From contig CM034100.1 of NCBI GenBank assembly GCA_019914945.1, positions 14,023,096-14,087,095 on the forward strand: a DNA stretch of 64,000 nt, given 5' to 3'. Origin of the DNA: Typha latifolia. Lineage: Eukaryota; Streptophyta; Magnoliopsida; Poales; Typhaceae. The number at the start of each line of letters is the position of its first letter. The first letter of the stretch is position 1. The translations under genes were made by a program, and so were the position numbers. Below are positions 35,541 to 48,785 of this stretch, piece by piece. The notes beneath the pieces were generated by a model, which saw only the letters and a program-made list of their open reading frames with translations, searched no databases and was not told the DNA's origin.

Positions 35541-37537
35541 CACTTGCCTTTGTAATCTTTATCAACTTTATTTGGTATCACTGTGTTTCCTTACACTTTT
35601 AACTAAATTATAAATGTAAACGAGGTTTACAAAGATAACAAAATGACTTTAATGATCATGCAATTCTTCTAAATAAATATGTATCAAAAGAAAAGGTTTA
35701 AGATGGCTTCATGATACAAAATAAAAGTTTAGCAATGGTGAGGTGATTTTGATATAAAATATTGAGTGGTAAAACATATTTAACCCAAAAAAATAATATA
35801 AAAATAGGCCAAATTATACTTTCACCCTTATAGGTTTATACTCTGGGTTGGTATCATGTTACAGAATAAAAGTCTTAATTACTATACTATTAAAGATGTA
35901 ACAACATGCAGCAACTTGCATTTTGTTTTATTATTAAAGAGAAAAGGAGCCGAACTGTCCCAGCTTAACTTAACATACCTCCTACCGTTGAGTTAAAACT
36001 TAGATTTGAATCTCTGGTGAAGCTTTGGAATTTTATATGAGAGTGCAAAAATATCATTCCAAAGAGTTAAAACCTTTTTCCTACCATAACTTTGCCTACC
36101 TGCTGTTGTGTGTGGGAGCCTCTGAAATTGTGGAATATCCTTTGCTCAACCGTTTTTATATTGAGGAGCGAACTCTCTTTCAAAAATTAGATATAAATTG
36201 GACAAATGATTACTTTTTTTTTTAATACAGAGATACTTATGTCTCACTAAATTTTTAGCTAACAAATATATTATTGTGCTGTCGAGCTGTTTTTTTAAAC
36301 TAACACACTCCTGAGCTATTAAACTCAACCGAATTGAGCCCTCAAGCTAAGCCACGAACCAACACACCCCCAATAAATTATTTGGAGGCTAAAGCTTTCT
36401 AATGTTGGGTTGGTGAGCAAGGTCTTTTAGTTGTGCTCAAAGATTTACATGACATGGACTATCACCACAAAGAGATGTGGCTGTTTAATGATAATCGCAA
36501 GGTGGGTAAAATAGTTAAGTTCTACTGATGACCAAGTGGAGCGGAGAATAGTCTCAATTATGCAAGCAATCTTCACTTCTCTTAGCTTAGTCAATCTAGC
36601 TGTGATCAAGATCATGCTAGCAAAGTATGGACTCATCATTCTTAATGAATATAAGTCTACTGACTCTCGCTGCCCAGTCGGTAGCTTTGTTCACTTCTCA
36701 AAATGTGTGAGAGAATACAATGTCTTCAGAAAATTGGTTCATCTATCTGCAATCCTCTACTAAGTTTTTAAATTTTCACTGTGGGGTCTTCTGAAGAATT
36801 TAAGAGCTGCCTATTTATGTTTTGAGAGGTATACATACAAAAATTAACTTTAGAAAATTTTGTTTTTAAGGATATACACTTTAAAAAAAAATCTTAATAA
36901 TAAGCTTGTTCGAAAAAATTTCCTTGACACCTTATCTCAAAGCTCAAGCTGAAAGAGCTCTCTAAAATAGAAAAGGAAAAGAAACAAAAAAAAGCTCAAG
37001 CATACATGAAATTTTTTTGTTTTTCTTCATACAAATGCAGAGCTTTCATTGTGCAACTTTGAATAAGGAACTCCATAGAGCACTTCCAACCGAAGGATCT
37101 AATACGAATTGCTGATTTGAAATGAGACGAAAGAATAAAACTAGTCACAAATTTTGACAAGTTTGGGTTGGCAAAATTGACAAAGAAGCAATATTCGTCT
37201 TCATTTGCCAAAGACCGGCATAGCAAGGAAACTTCGTTGACAAGTTACACGAGTTCTTATTATTACAAACACCTAAGATTTGAACGTAATTATGAAACAG
37301 TCCTGATAGATTTCTCCAAATTCCATTACATGAGCATGCCATCAACCAGTAGAACAATATAACAGCTCAACTCAATATATTTGCATAATATGACAGTAAA
37401 AGACCTTGGCATGAACAACCTTTCATCTTTTATGTATGTTTATGTACAGCATTAAAAAAAGATAAATCTACAAGGCAAAGGAACTAGATTTTACAAACAT
37501 TTAATGACAAAAACTCTTAAAATATCGCAAAAATCAG

Positions 37538-40500
37538 TCAGGACTTCCGCCTCTTACGTCTTAGTGAAGGCATAGCGCTTAAACCATGTTTAGTAGAACC
37601 TTCTTGAGATGCGTAAGTATTTGCAATCGAAGAATTAGGTCGATCAAGAACCTCAGATGTTGTCATAAGATCATCTCCTCCAGGAGATCTCACTGGGTGC
37701 AAACTTGCATCGTTGTCCGGTACATTTTGTAATTCTTTCATCAGTTCAACCGAACCTTCAAATGGCCCAGCAGGTGGCAGGACAACTGTATCATCTTGCC
37801 CCTCTCCATCATCAGTGCAGAATCCACCTCCACTAAAATGGTAGTCTTTTAAAAATTCCATGGGTGGGCTTCCTCTGCCATTATCAAGGCCAGAAGCCTC
37901 TCTATGGCCGTCCCCATCAGCTTTGACAGCCAAATCGTTGATTGAGCTTGTCGTTTGCTCAATCTCATGACCTTGCAAATCACTCTCTTTTAGAAAAGAT
38001 CCATCACCGATGTGAAAGTAGTTGCTTCCCTCAAGGCATTGACTTCCATCCCTACTGTCTTTCTCAGCCAACTCCTGCTCCAATTCAGGTTGCTGAAGTT
38101 CTTTTTGGGTATTCTGGTTCAAATTAACATTTGGATAATCTTCTTCCCAATCCACTTCAGCATATTTGACCTGCTTCCGCGGTCTCATCGACTGGAGAAT
38201 CAGCAAATACAGAAAGATGATAAGATAATTTTAAAGCATAACAATGTGGTGCAGGCATGAGAGAAATGATTTTATGATATTATTATAATGGGAATGCCAG
38301 GCATATATCAAGTACAATGCAACAGCCATAACTTCACAACAAGCAGCAAGACACATTCGTACTACATAGTGCATATCAATCTTAACATTTAAGTCCACTT
38401 CCACATGCAATAATGTCAAGAAGAGCAAGAAAAGGCCTCTTTTTGTTAAACCTTAGTACAAAATTTAGAAGACATTCCTATGAGAATCAGTATAACATGG
38501 ACCTCATTTATGAGCTAAATGAGTGTTGAGTTGTCAAGTAGGCACACAAACAAGCAAGAGATTCAGATCTTTTAGCTAACAGACATAAACATGCTCTTGT
38601 AGAACAAATCCAAGTGTTACATGAAAAAAGTATATTAAGCATAAATAATAATTTTAAGAGTACCTATATGTTAAACTTACCCTGCGCAATTCTGCCATGG
38701 CTTCTGTCACAGTGAAGTCATTTTCCTCTACATCTTTATCTTCAAAGTGATCAGTAGAAGTTGCAATTTCAAGGTTAGGCTTTCCTTGATCTCTACCTGG
38801 CCCCTTGCTTCGTACTCTTCTCCTCCCACTGACTCTTCCTACGGCAGCATTAAGTTCAGTTCCGCCATTTCCTCCGAGTGACTCTCCAACTCCATTATCT
38901 GACTCAATGTTTTTGCTCTCCCTCTTCCCTCTTTGCACTGTCTTTGTAGCTTTCGTTGTATTTCCAGTTTTTTCATCAGAACATTTCTCCTGTATAGAAG
39001 AGCTTAGGCATTTCTTTTTCCTGGATTGAGAACAATCTTGAATAATGTCATCAGCCAAACCAGCAGAAGAATTTCCTATAATTCCTTTCACAGCCTTCTT
39101 AATCCTCTGGCTACGGATTTTAGCAAATCTCTCATTGAATGTATAAAATGCCTCCAGCCGCAACTGTGTCTGTATGAGAGAAGAATTGAAGTGGAAGTTT
39201 CATAAGAACACTGAAGATTTCTTACTTTCCAGAGCAATTGTATGTAAAACTAAAAAGCAAAAATTTAAGTCAATAAAAACATGAAATAAGAACAAAAAAG
39301 TTGCCTGCCCACATGTTGTGGGCATCTCATCTGAAGTGTGGTAATCAATGGTCTGAGTGCTCAACTTGACTTTAGAAGTAGTGCCTTTTGAATATGAGTA
39401 GGCGACTTGCTTGTGTATGGAGAATCAAACAAAAATCTAGTATGACAGAGAGGAAGTGTAAAGAAAGGGATTTGCAGAAGAGATGACCTCATGCTTGTTA
39501 TACTCCTTCAAAACTGGAACAAGCAGCTCGTCAGCCTTCTGTTTATTCCACCCAAATGTTTCCCAACACAACCTGCAAATATATTAGAAAGTTGTCAAAT
39601 GCTAGAATATTATAACATAAGACCATAACAATCATGATACCATTCCTTACTAATTTCTTGTAACTTTGTTCGGCAATCACAAATCAACTGGCCCTACATG
39701 AAACTACAACTGATCTTCTCACAATGGGAAAGGTGCAATCCAAAACTGGTGTCTTCACTTTTCAATCACATGAAGAAAAATATGGATAATTCAAGCACAT
39801 CTTTCTATGTAAGAACAGAACTAGATGCAAACAGATCTTGCATGACCATGTACTACCTTTTAAAGAAATGAGAACTATAAAGTAAATGATGTGAACTACA
39901 TTAAGTTGATGCTCTATGGAAGGGTTCATAAACTATATATAAAAAGCTAGAAATGTTACCCGCCATTAGGAAATGTTTTAAAAGGTGGCCGCTGTATGTG
40001 GGCACATATGTGTGAATGCATTCAGTATTTAGTAGTTCTTAAATTGATAATATATGCAGAGCAAGTTGGAAATCAAAATAAATAAAAGATCATGAAGAGA
40101 ACATGGGTGAAAATAACTCAGTCAGAACTAGGAGGAAAACTTCTAGAAGTCAAAATATTACATACTCATGGAAATATATCCTAAACAAAGGTAAATACAA
40201 GATGAGCATCCAAGGAAGTTGAAAAAAAAAACAGACAATATAAAGCATTTACATGATTACATCAACTCACTTCTGAAGTAAAACCAAATCTGGCTTTCCC
40301 CAAGAAAATAGCTCTGTTGACTCGTCAACTTGTGGCAAAATGTATGCACTTATAACTGACTCACTTGGAAATGATGAAGAAATGTGCCAGTTCTTGCTTA
40401 CATTTCTCTGAGATTCAATCGAAAATATCATTAGATCATTAAATCGAAATTGTATGACACAAATCCAAAGTAGTTCATACTTCATACTTCATACTCACAT

Positions 40501-43500
40501 GCTTACTCATGAAGGACTCCTTGATGTCTTGGATGTCGCTAACAGATGGTTCATCATCATGGCTTACTTCAGATGCTCCTTCCATATTACTTCGCATTTC
40601 ATTTGAACTTCTCAACAATCTTTTCTTTGAATTGCTACCAGAATGATGATCAAGTTTTCCTAATATAGTTGGATCTGGAGATTCAACCCATTCTCTGAAC
40701 TTCTGAAGGCCATCTTCCTCGGGGAAAGCATGTACAACCTCAATGGCATTGACAATTCCAATACCACTGCAACATGAGGTACTCAAGAGATCAAGAAAAA
40801 TCATTAATCAACAAATATAAAGAAATATAAATGGCACAATTTGTGAGTGACAGTGGAAACCAAGAGACCAGACCAAAATGCAAAATGCATCTACATTGTA
40901 CCACAGACATAGTTTTTTCAGTACTAAGTACTTAACTACTTATATATAAGGGACGTCCTATTTCTATTTATTAAAAAGAATAAAAAATAAGCAGATAGGC
41001 ATTTTGTGTTTCACTTGGAAGTATTTCCTTTACTATTAATTGGTTGATTCAATAAACAAGATAAAAAACATCTCACTTAATTATGGGTAGTTGGACATTG
41101 CTGAAGTAGGACAATCCATGGATCCAAAAATCGACCGATGTTGAGCCGGATTGTCCAAATCGGTTGAAACTTGGTCGTATCAGCTAAAACTAAATTTTTT
41201 AAAGATTTAGGTCGTATCTAAAATGTATCTAACCTAAAAGACATTAGTAATTGATGTCCTAAACTGCCTTCTTTTTAAATTTTTAGTATTTATCCTCTAT
41301 CTCTCAGACATGCTTTCTCCCACCCTCACATTTCACCGAGCTCATTCAGCGGCTGATCTGATGAACCCCTCTAACTACTCCACACTTTAGTGAACTCGAG
41401 TGAATTTTTTTTTCTCATTTCTCATTTCGCTCTTTCCCACCCACTTTTTAAGTGAAAATAGATCTCTCTTTTAACTATTATTCTGTGGTAAAAATTTACG
41501 AGTATATATATTTGTCAAATTCAAGTCGAAACTTATTACAATTTTGAGTGAGTTTTCTCTTTAGTTTTTAGACTTCATGTGTGACTAATTTTTATTTTCT
41601 TATTCTATGTTATATTTAATGATTTTTTTTAAAAAAAACTACATGTTAAATAATATTTATAATTTTACATAATTAAAAATAGTCCAATCCGATACAAGCA
41701 ACCAATACATATCGATTTTTTTCTAATGGCCAATCTCAATCTCGATACCGAGTTTCGAAACCTTAGGACCATCTATCTTGGAAGGAATAGTGTGCCGAAA
41801 CACTAAGAGGCAAAAAAAAAGGGGAAGAAGAAGAAATACACTAAGAATTTGTACATGAATTCAAATTTTTTTCTCACTTTTATCTACCCTCTCTTTTCTT
41901 CTCTTTCCCAGTATTTGAGTTTTAAGGGTTAATTGTGTAACACTTCCTTTGTTAACAAATGAATTGTGTACATTGAATCAACGATGGTCGTGCCACAAGC
42001 ACGGACAGTGCCGACCATCGGTCGTGCCATAAGAGAGAAAAAAAAAGATATACTCACCTTTGCCTTCGCCGTTGCCGTAGCCCGAGTGCGTCGGGTGCCC
42101 TAGACTGAGGGAGGAGAGAGAGAGAGAGAGAGAGAGATAAATCTATATATATATATATATTGGCATCGGCGATGGGTAGCTCGACGACGAGGTCGATGAC
42201 GAGCGGCGGAACTATTAGGAAGGGTGCCATGCGGCACCCCTCGTGCCATATGCCGGTACGCCGCCGACATGGCAAGTGCCGACCGGCATCCCTCATGCCA
42301 GTCGGCACGACCATCCATGCATTGAATCCTATGTATAAGATGCTCAACACATTACATCATAATTTACATAATTTGTAATATAGATAGATCCTCTTTAGTC
42401 CTAAAAGTTTTCTAATTCTTAAAAGTTTTGTTAATATCTCTTTATAAGTTTCTACATTATTCAGAAAGTGCAAACGCTGAAAACTTTCATCATGGACAAA
42501 TGAGTCCAACTTCATTACTGCAAATAATAAGGTTTAATCACTATTTATGCTAATGTATCTTAAATTCACTTAGTCAACAAAATTATCACATCTAACTTTG
42601 GAACAAAATTCATCTAGATTTCAAGCATCCATATACACAGGTATTGAAGATGCCTGAAATCACTTGGAGTTACACGCAGTCCTTATCATTGTTGCAATTC
42701 GAAATAAATTTCTCTATAATACCATTATTATAGAGGAGATAGATATAACTTGCATCAATTAACATCTTTGCAGCCTAGATTTTGCATGGACCTGCATTTA
42801 CCAGGCCAGTGCTACAGTATCACATTATATAATCCACTGAAGTGCAAACAGGATTTACCTGATTCCTTCTGTATAATCGCTCCCCAAAAGCAATGCCATG
42901 CGAATTAACTTTTCTCTAGTTAACCCAAGTTCACTCTCAATGTCCTGATACAATGAAAACAAATTCATAGAAAGTCACAATCCACTCTAGGGTGTCAATA
43001 ATCTGTCTGAGCAATTCAGAAGGAAAATGAATCTAAAATATCGAAGATGTTGCAGAACTTATCCCAATTATAACTATAATTTTGCACAGAGATATTGTTC
43101 TTTGGTGTTACTAGATTCAAACTGAAGCAGCTTTTTAAAACTAAACAGTTTAACCCAATACTTATGACTATATGTGCAAACCTTCATGAAGTATGTTTCA
43201 ACATATTTTCGATCATCAAATATATTCTTGTAAACATTCCGAGCTCCAAATAAGAGGACATCAGAATCATCAGTAACAACACCATCAACAAGGTTTTTCA
43301 TTTCCATGTATGCACACTGAGCTTCTGCTTCCATAGGTGCAATTATATATGGCAAGCCAAACATTTGAAGCAACTCCTGCAATGTGTCAAAGGCAATGTT
43401 GGTCAAGGCTTTATTAAACTAAGCATCCTATGGCAAGCCAGTATCTTATGGATATATTTATGTATGTTATTAAGATGAGCAGAAATTTTTGATCCAGTTA

Positions 43501-46500
43501 ATCAAAATAAATAGTGCAGATCAGTTGTCAAACACACCTTATGATAGTTTTTTATGCTTATTATAGCTAAAACAATAAGAACATATAAGAATATAACCCA
43601 TCGTTATCATTTTCAATCAAGAATGAAAAAGAAAAACAGAAAAAGCATATTTAAAGAGATTGGAATAAACACAATGTACTGTGCATGGTTTTTTCACATG
43701 CTCTAGCCTGTCAACCAGGATTGTTCATGAGCAAACATTTTCCAAAAATATTGATCCTTTGGAAAAGAATTTTTTTTGAACCCTTACCCTGACACTAAAT
43801 TGGCAAGATCATAAGAAGAACAATTACTGAACTTCCTCAGAACAACAACATATAAAGTATTATGGAATAATCTTCTAGAATGAATTTTCTCTGTATTGCC
43901 ATAAAAGGTTGAAATACTAAAGTAGGTTCCAAAAAATTCTTATAAAGTGCTGAGCAGGACCTGACATTCCGCAAACATCTCACTGCTGACAGAATCTGCA
44001 TTGCGCTCTAGCTTTCTCTGTTCATCTCCAAGATCCAGCTGTTCTTTCCTGAGAAGTGAGATTTCCTTCTCCAATGTATCTTCCAATGCTCCATTGTGAT
44101 CATCCATGTGTTCCGTTGTTTTTCCTATGGTAGGATTAGAAGGATCACTATCATGCTTGATCAACTTTTCTTTCTGCATATCGAGGTTAACCACAAAATT
44201 GCCCTTCACAATGTCCTTTTGCTGATAGTTGTCAACATATCTTCTTTGAAAGGGCTCACTTTGTTCAGAAATTTGGTCACTATGGGCATTAACTATAGTA
44301 TGTTCAGCTGCATTACTTTTAATTTCAGAACTCAACTTAAAATTGAAACAAATATTATTCTCTGCAAGTATTCTCAAACTAGAATTATTTGCAGCATCTC
44401 TAGTAGTAATGGATAGTTGCTGTTCCTCACTTAGTTCACCATCAATAGATACTGGAGGTGTCTCTTTATTTGCATCTGATGTCACAATACTCTTGTGAAC
44501 TCTCCCTTCATTTACAATAGATAGATCTGCAGTTAAGTCAGCATCAGATATGTTTGATGAGGAAAAACGCTCCCTAGGAGAACCAGCAGCACAAAGAACA
44601 CCTTGTCTATCAGAACTAGCCAGTTGAGACATCTGCTGATCATTCTGTCCACCAGGATCAGCTAACTCAATGGCATGGAGAAGATCCTGCCTACTGGAAT
44701 TAGTTTGTTGTACAATACCATCCACTATATTAAATGGCATACTTGTCATAGTATTAGTCTCTGAAGGAATACATGTCTTGCCTCTGCTCTCTGTATGTTT
44801 TAAATTACTCGAATCAAACACTAAAGAGCTTTGATCATTGTGACATTTCTCTAAATTTACATATTCTGACCTTATACTTTCAGACATCCTTCCATCAAGA
44901 TCCTCTAAACTTCTCCTTATCGCTTCCTGTAGAAGAGCTTCTTCCTCCAGCAATCCTCTTGACACTTTTTCAGGTGCACTTTGACAATGAGAACCAACTT
45001 CAGTAAAATCGCAAACACCTTCCTCCCAGTCCACTCCATCTTTGTATCTGTTCTTTTCTGCGGAAGATGATTGGGATTCCTTTTGGCAATCCATTGCAGT
45101 TCCATTTTCTTCCTCAACCAAACCTTCCTCCCATAAGCATTCAAAATCATCAGACTCCTTACTGCTATCCAAATGAACACCCTCAGAAAATAAATTAGAC
45201 TCATTATTATCCAAATGAACACCCTCAGAAAATAAGTTCGATGTTGGAGTTCCAGAAACTAAATGAAGAAATAGCTGGTCATCTGCATCTTTTACCTCAA
45301 TTTGATCTTCTAAGAAAGATATTTCTATGGTATCCTTGTTTCCAGAAGAAGAGAGCTCATTTAAACTATTTCCATCTTCCAGTACTGAAGCCCGATGGAT
45401 TTTGCTAATGGTTTCAGTATAATCTTCATTAATTTTAAAAGCACTCGGAGGGTCATTACTTTCAGAAGGACCTTCGGGGAGATCAAGACCTTCTTTACTG
45501 CTATTAGGTCCTGGAACCATGGAGATATCTCCCTGACTTTCCTGCTGTTCATACTCTTTCATGAAGTCTAAATTTCGTTGTATATCGCGAGTCATACGAA
45601 TCCCTAAAGCTCTTACTCTGCTTACTCGAACATGTCCGCTCTCATCACGGTATGTCTCAACATCAGATCCAAAATCTCTAATAAGTTCACTAGCAGGACC
45701 CTCTTTACCAGATATAAAGTTACTACATAGATTGTGCTTCAACAAATTTGAAGAGCTTTGCTTCTTAGTTGCATTACAATCTACATCTCCATCATTAGCA
45801 ACTTGTGTCGTCAGCATCCTGATATAAAGAAGCAAATAAACTTAATTAAAATTTTCATTTAGATAAAAATGCCAACAAGGATACACAAAATTTAGTCATG
45901 GACAAGTAAAAATTCCCAAACCATCTTACGAAGTAATTAAATGAATACCAAAATGACATGCACAAAAGTTCAAGTCATTGCCAAAATAATATTAGAAGTT
46001 GATATCATTTCTCAAGCATTTGCAACAAAAAATAATAAACTAGTAATACGTACTGTTTATCGCCAGTAAATGATGATGAATAAATGAACTCTCTATTAGC
46101 TTCAGAAGCAATTTTTGAAGTTTGGACACCCCCTAAACCCCTTCCAGCAGCACATCTCTGCACCTCATCTATCTCTCGACGGAAAGCAACAGTTTTAAGA
46201 TATGACTGTATTTGTAGCTCAGAAAATTTTGCAGGAGCCTGAGAAATGGAGAAATTCACTTAGTATAAAGATTCTAAATGGATATCTCTGCTCCTCAACT
46301 ATCTCTCATAGTAATCAACATTTCAAAATATCTTGACTTAGTAAAAGTTGTTCTGCAAACTATTTGATGACATCTATAAGGGTGACCAAATAAATTTCTC
46401 AGTGATATTTAATAAACAGCAACAAAAAGTTTCGGTACTTTAGGAACTATTAGGAATGACAATGAACTATATTTTCACAAAAAGTTCCGGTAGATTTTTT

Positions 46501-48785
46501 TAGAAAATGACAATACTCAGATGCAGTACTCTAAGTTTATAACTAGACACCAAAGAGCATCCAATAGATGTATTGGTCTTTTATTTTAAAAAAAATTAAT
46601 GATTATACAATGTCATCAATTTAGTCTTCAGAGTAGTACTAGACAAACTAGTTTATAAATACGAGTAAAAGGATCTGCACTAGGAGCTTCATTATATTCA
46701 TCAAAAAAGACATCAGATAATTCTAATTGGATCTGCAATGTTGTAAATAAGTGCCAAAAGTATCGCCTAAAATTGTATGCCATTAATGAAGATAAAATAA
46801 TGCACTAACTCATACCTTCTTAATTTTCTGATACTTATGCCTGTTTTCAGCCATGACTCTCTCCCTCATCTGAATTGAAAAAGGAAAACAATTAAGAAAT
46901 TCCTTAAAAAATATTGAAGTAAAGATAAAGAGCAAGTCGAATCAAATAGCAACAGACAATAACTAAAAATTCGGCAAACATTCTCTACCTGAACAAGAAG
47001 ATCCAATTGCATCGATGGAGGCAGAGAAGCTAACACTGTTGGGTCTATATTCTGGGTTGTTACTGGCTGCAACAAGAAAAGCACCATTGTCTTTAGACAT
47101 GAAAAGTACATATATATATATATTGGCCAACAAAAATAAGTTGAGATGATGATCACTAATAGTACATCATGTAATTATACCAGTAACCATAAAAATAAAA
47201 GCTCTATCAAATGTAGCGATGCACCATGCCACCATATAGTAAGGAACAAGTCAGCTGATTATGCATAGAACACTAATCAATTACAAATTCTTAAATACAT
47301 AATGAACCAACCAACATATCTTACCTCTTGCAATAGCCTGATATCTTGAGTGTAGTTTTTTTTTTTATTCAAGAGCATAACTGTTAATATTCACTCTGTT
47401 GTATCACAAATTTGAACTAAGAAAATTTAAATCAATAACAATTGACATCCAAATTCAAATATGAGCTAGATACGTGCATTTGATCATTTCTTCTTACCCT
47501 TCTGATAATCTCCCACTGAGAAACTTCTTCCAATGCTTAGTTTGAGTTGAATTAGAAAATGAGAAAAGGTGATAATTGTTGGAAGTTATGAGAATATCCT
47601 GAAACTGATTGACAGAAGAAGCATGTGAAAAGCATGGTCTCAGAGCTGGTTAAATTTACTCATTATGACTTTAGACAAGTAAACAACTAATTTGCCATCA
47701 AAAGTACATAAAACTCCAACAACTAGATACAATAAGAAGCAGAAAAAATGAGGAATATTTCTGCGAGATGACACTGCATTCAGATTTTTTTTTACTTTTG
47801 AATCAATTGAGCTTCATGTTTTGTGAGGGCAAACTTGTTCAAACAATAAATAAGTAAGAATTAAAATGCAAAACAAACTCACCAAAATCATCTCTTCATT
47901 CTCATTCTCATCATCATCATCCCCTTCTTCCACAAAAGCAGCACCTGCAGAAGAGGCCATTCCTCTGCCAGATAATTCCGTTTCTTCCTCTGCAGCAAGC
48001 GACGCAGCTAGGCTAAACACAACTTAACCATATCAAACACTCACGGAAAAAGACTAAGGTCACTAAATAAGAGGATGAGAGGGATTCCGGTCAAGCACTC
48101 ACAGCTCATCCAGGCTTTCCTGGTTGGCAGATCCACTACCTTGGCCATCATCACGCCCGTTGCCTTCGACCTCCTTACCTTTTGCATCGTTCTTTATCCT
48201 GCTATTCTTAATTTCCTCCGCTAATTCTTCAAGTTTCTTCGCCTTGAGCTGCCACGAAATTTAAAGTCCAAGAAAACAATCAAAAGAATATCAACGAATA
48301 ATCTGCAGAAATTCGAATTTTTGACATGTGATTTTATAGATGGAAGTAGATAGCAGACATGGTTGAGGAGGAGCTTCTCGGCAGTCTTGCGGATCTTGGC
48401 GCGGGCGGCGTCGCGGTGGCGGCGGCGGGAGGCGAGGGTTCGGCGCTTGAGGGCAGGGGTGGCGCCGTCGAAGACGAACACGGGTTTGGTGCGTAGGAAG
48501 AGGAGCTTGCAGATGCGGCGGAAGAAGCCGAGGAGGTGGGCATTGCGGACCATCTCCCCCTTCTCGTCTCGCATCGCCTTCATGAACTGAACCATCCATA
48601 TGCTGGCGTCTAACATCCAAGTTAAAGTTTATAATATTAAAAAAAATAAGGATAGAGAAGAGAGGAATGAAGAGGAGGAGGAGGAGGATGGTGGTACCGA
48701 TGGCGAGCTTCTTCCCGGCTAGGGTTTCGACGGAGACGCGACGACCGACGGGGGCGAGGAGTTCCCAGAGACCCTGTACTCCCAT
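37538..48785 (-). CDS. UVH3: UVH3 / XPG-type DNA repair endonuclease (Rad2 family)
   Basis: Structure-specific endonuclease making the 3' incision in nucleotide excision repair. Fifteen exons in phase: 48698-48785, 48359-48609, 48103-48248, 47883-48012, 46989-47066, 46816-46869, 46054-46238, 43961-45818, 43182-43376, 42859-42944, 40499-40766, 40271-40407, 39488-39572, 38681-39169, 37538-38191; 1567 aa, slightly longer than the Arabidopsis protein. XPG-N domain: residues 1-113 with D30 and D77. An acidic spacer of about 800 residues includes a ubiquitin-interacting motif ([17 protein letters not shown], about 600-618). XPG-I domain: E946, E948, D967, D969, then D1018 in GSDYTEGI; spacings equal those of human XPG, so the active site is intact. 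The HhH region follows ([20 protein letters not shown]). The tail is acidic and ends in basic RRKRRKS, a probable nuclear signal. Several introns exceed 300 bp; apart from 40767-42858 I see nothing notable in them. Confidence 0.96.
41090..41762. repeat. Dispersed repeat, copy 1 (UVH3 intron)
   Basis: It shares its right end (CCAATACATATC, an ATACCGA(G/T) block, then AAACCTTA) and internal words with 55436-56145. The left limit is uncertain. No coding content. Confidence 0.5.
41979..42319. mobile_element. GC-rich MITE-like element with TIRs and 8-9 bp target duplication
   Basis: The left end CAACGATGGTCGTGCC and the reverse complement of the right end CATGGATGGTCGTGCC match at 14 of 16 positions. 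Direct repeats CATTGAAT(C) flank it at 41971 and 42320. Subterminal copies of GTCGTGCC and GTGCCGACC lie inside both ends. The centre has GA and TA microsatellites. Size, TIRs and an 8-9 bp duplication fit a non-autonomous hAT or Mutator-type element. Confidence 0.7.
42114..42161. repeat. (GA)n and (TA)n inside the MITE-like element
   Basis: A GA run at about 42114-42136 and a TA run at about 42146-42160. Confidence 0.9.
45169..45252 (-). repeat. 42-bp in-frame tandem duplication in UVH3 exon 8
   Basis: The coding sequence for [10 protein letters not shown] occurs twice with a period of 42 bp, duplicating 14 codons (about residues 504-531) in the acidic spacer. It preserves the frame. Confidence 0.85.

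Larger units (their letters stand above)
33382..37537. other. Intergenic region between LUL and the UVH3 3' end
   Basis: It holds the LUL promoter side, an ATT microsatellite near 33498-33522, the degenerate tandem array (34080-35540), AT-rich single-copy-looking DNA, and next to 37537 the UVH3 3' untranslated region. Short open frames such as 36025-36225 and 36536-36763 show no domain. Confidence 0.5.
40767..42858 (-). other. UVH3 intron with two repeat insertions
   Basis: A 2.1-kb intron between the GSDYTEGI exon and the [11 protein letters not shown] exon. It holds a dispersed AT-rich repeat (about 41090-41762) and a GC-rich TIR element with a target duplication (41979-42319). The rest is plain AT-rich sequence. 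Confidence 0.75.

Noticed and set aside
42054..42350. 98-codon minus-strand frame in the UVH3 intron
   Set aside because: Falls in the GC-rich MITE-like element and its GA/TA repeats; no protein similarity seen.
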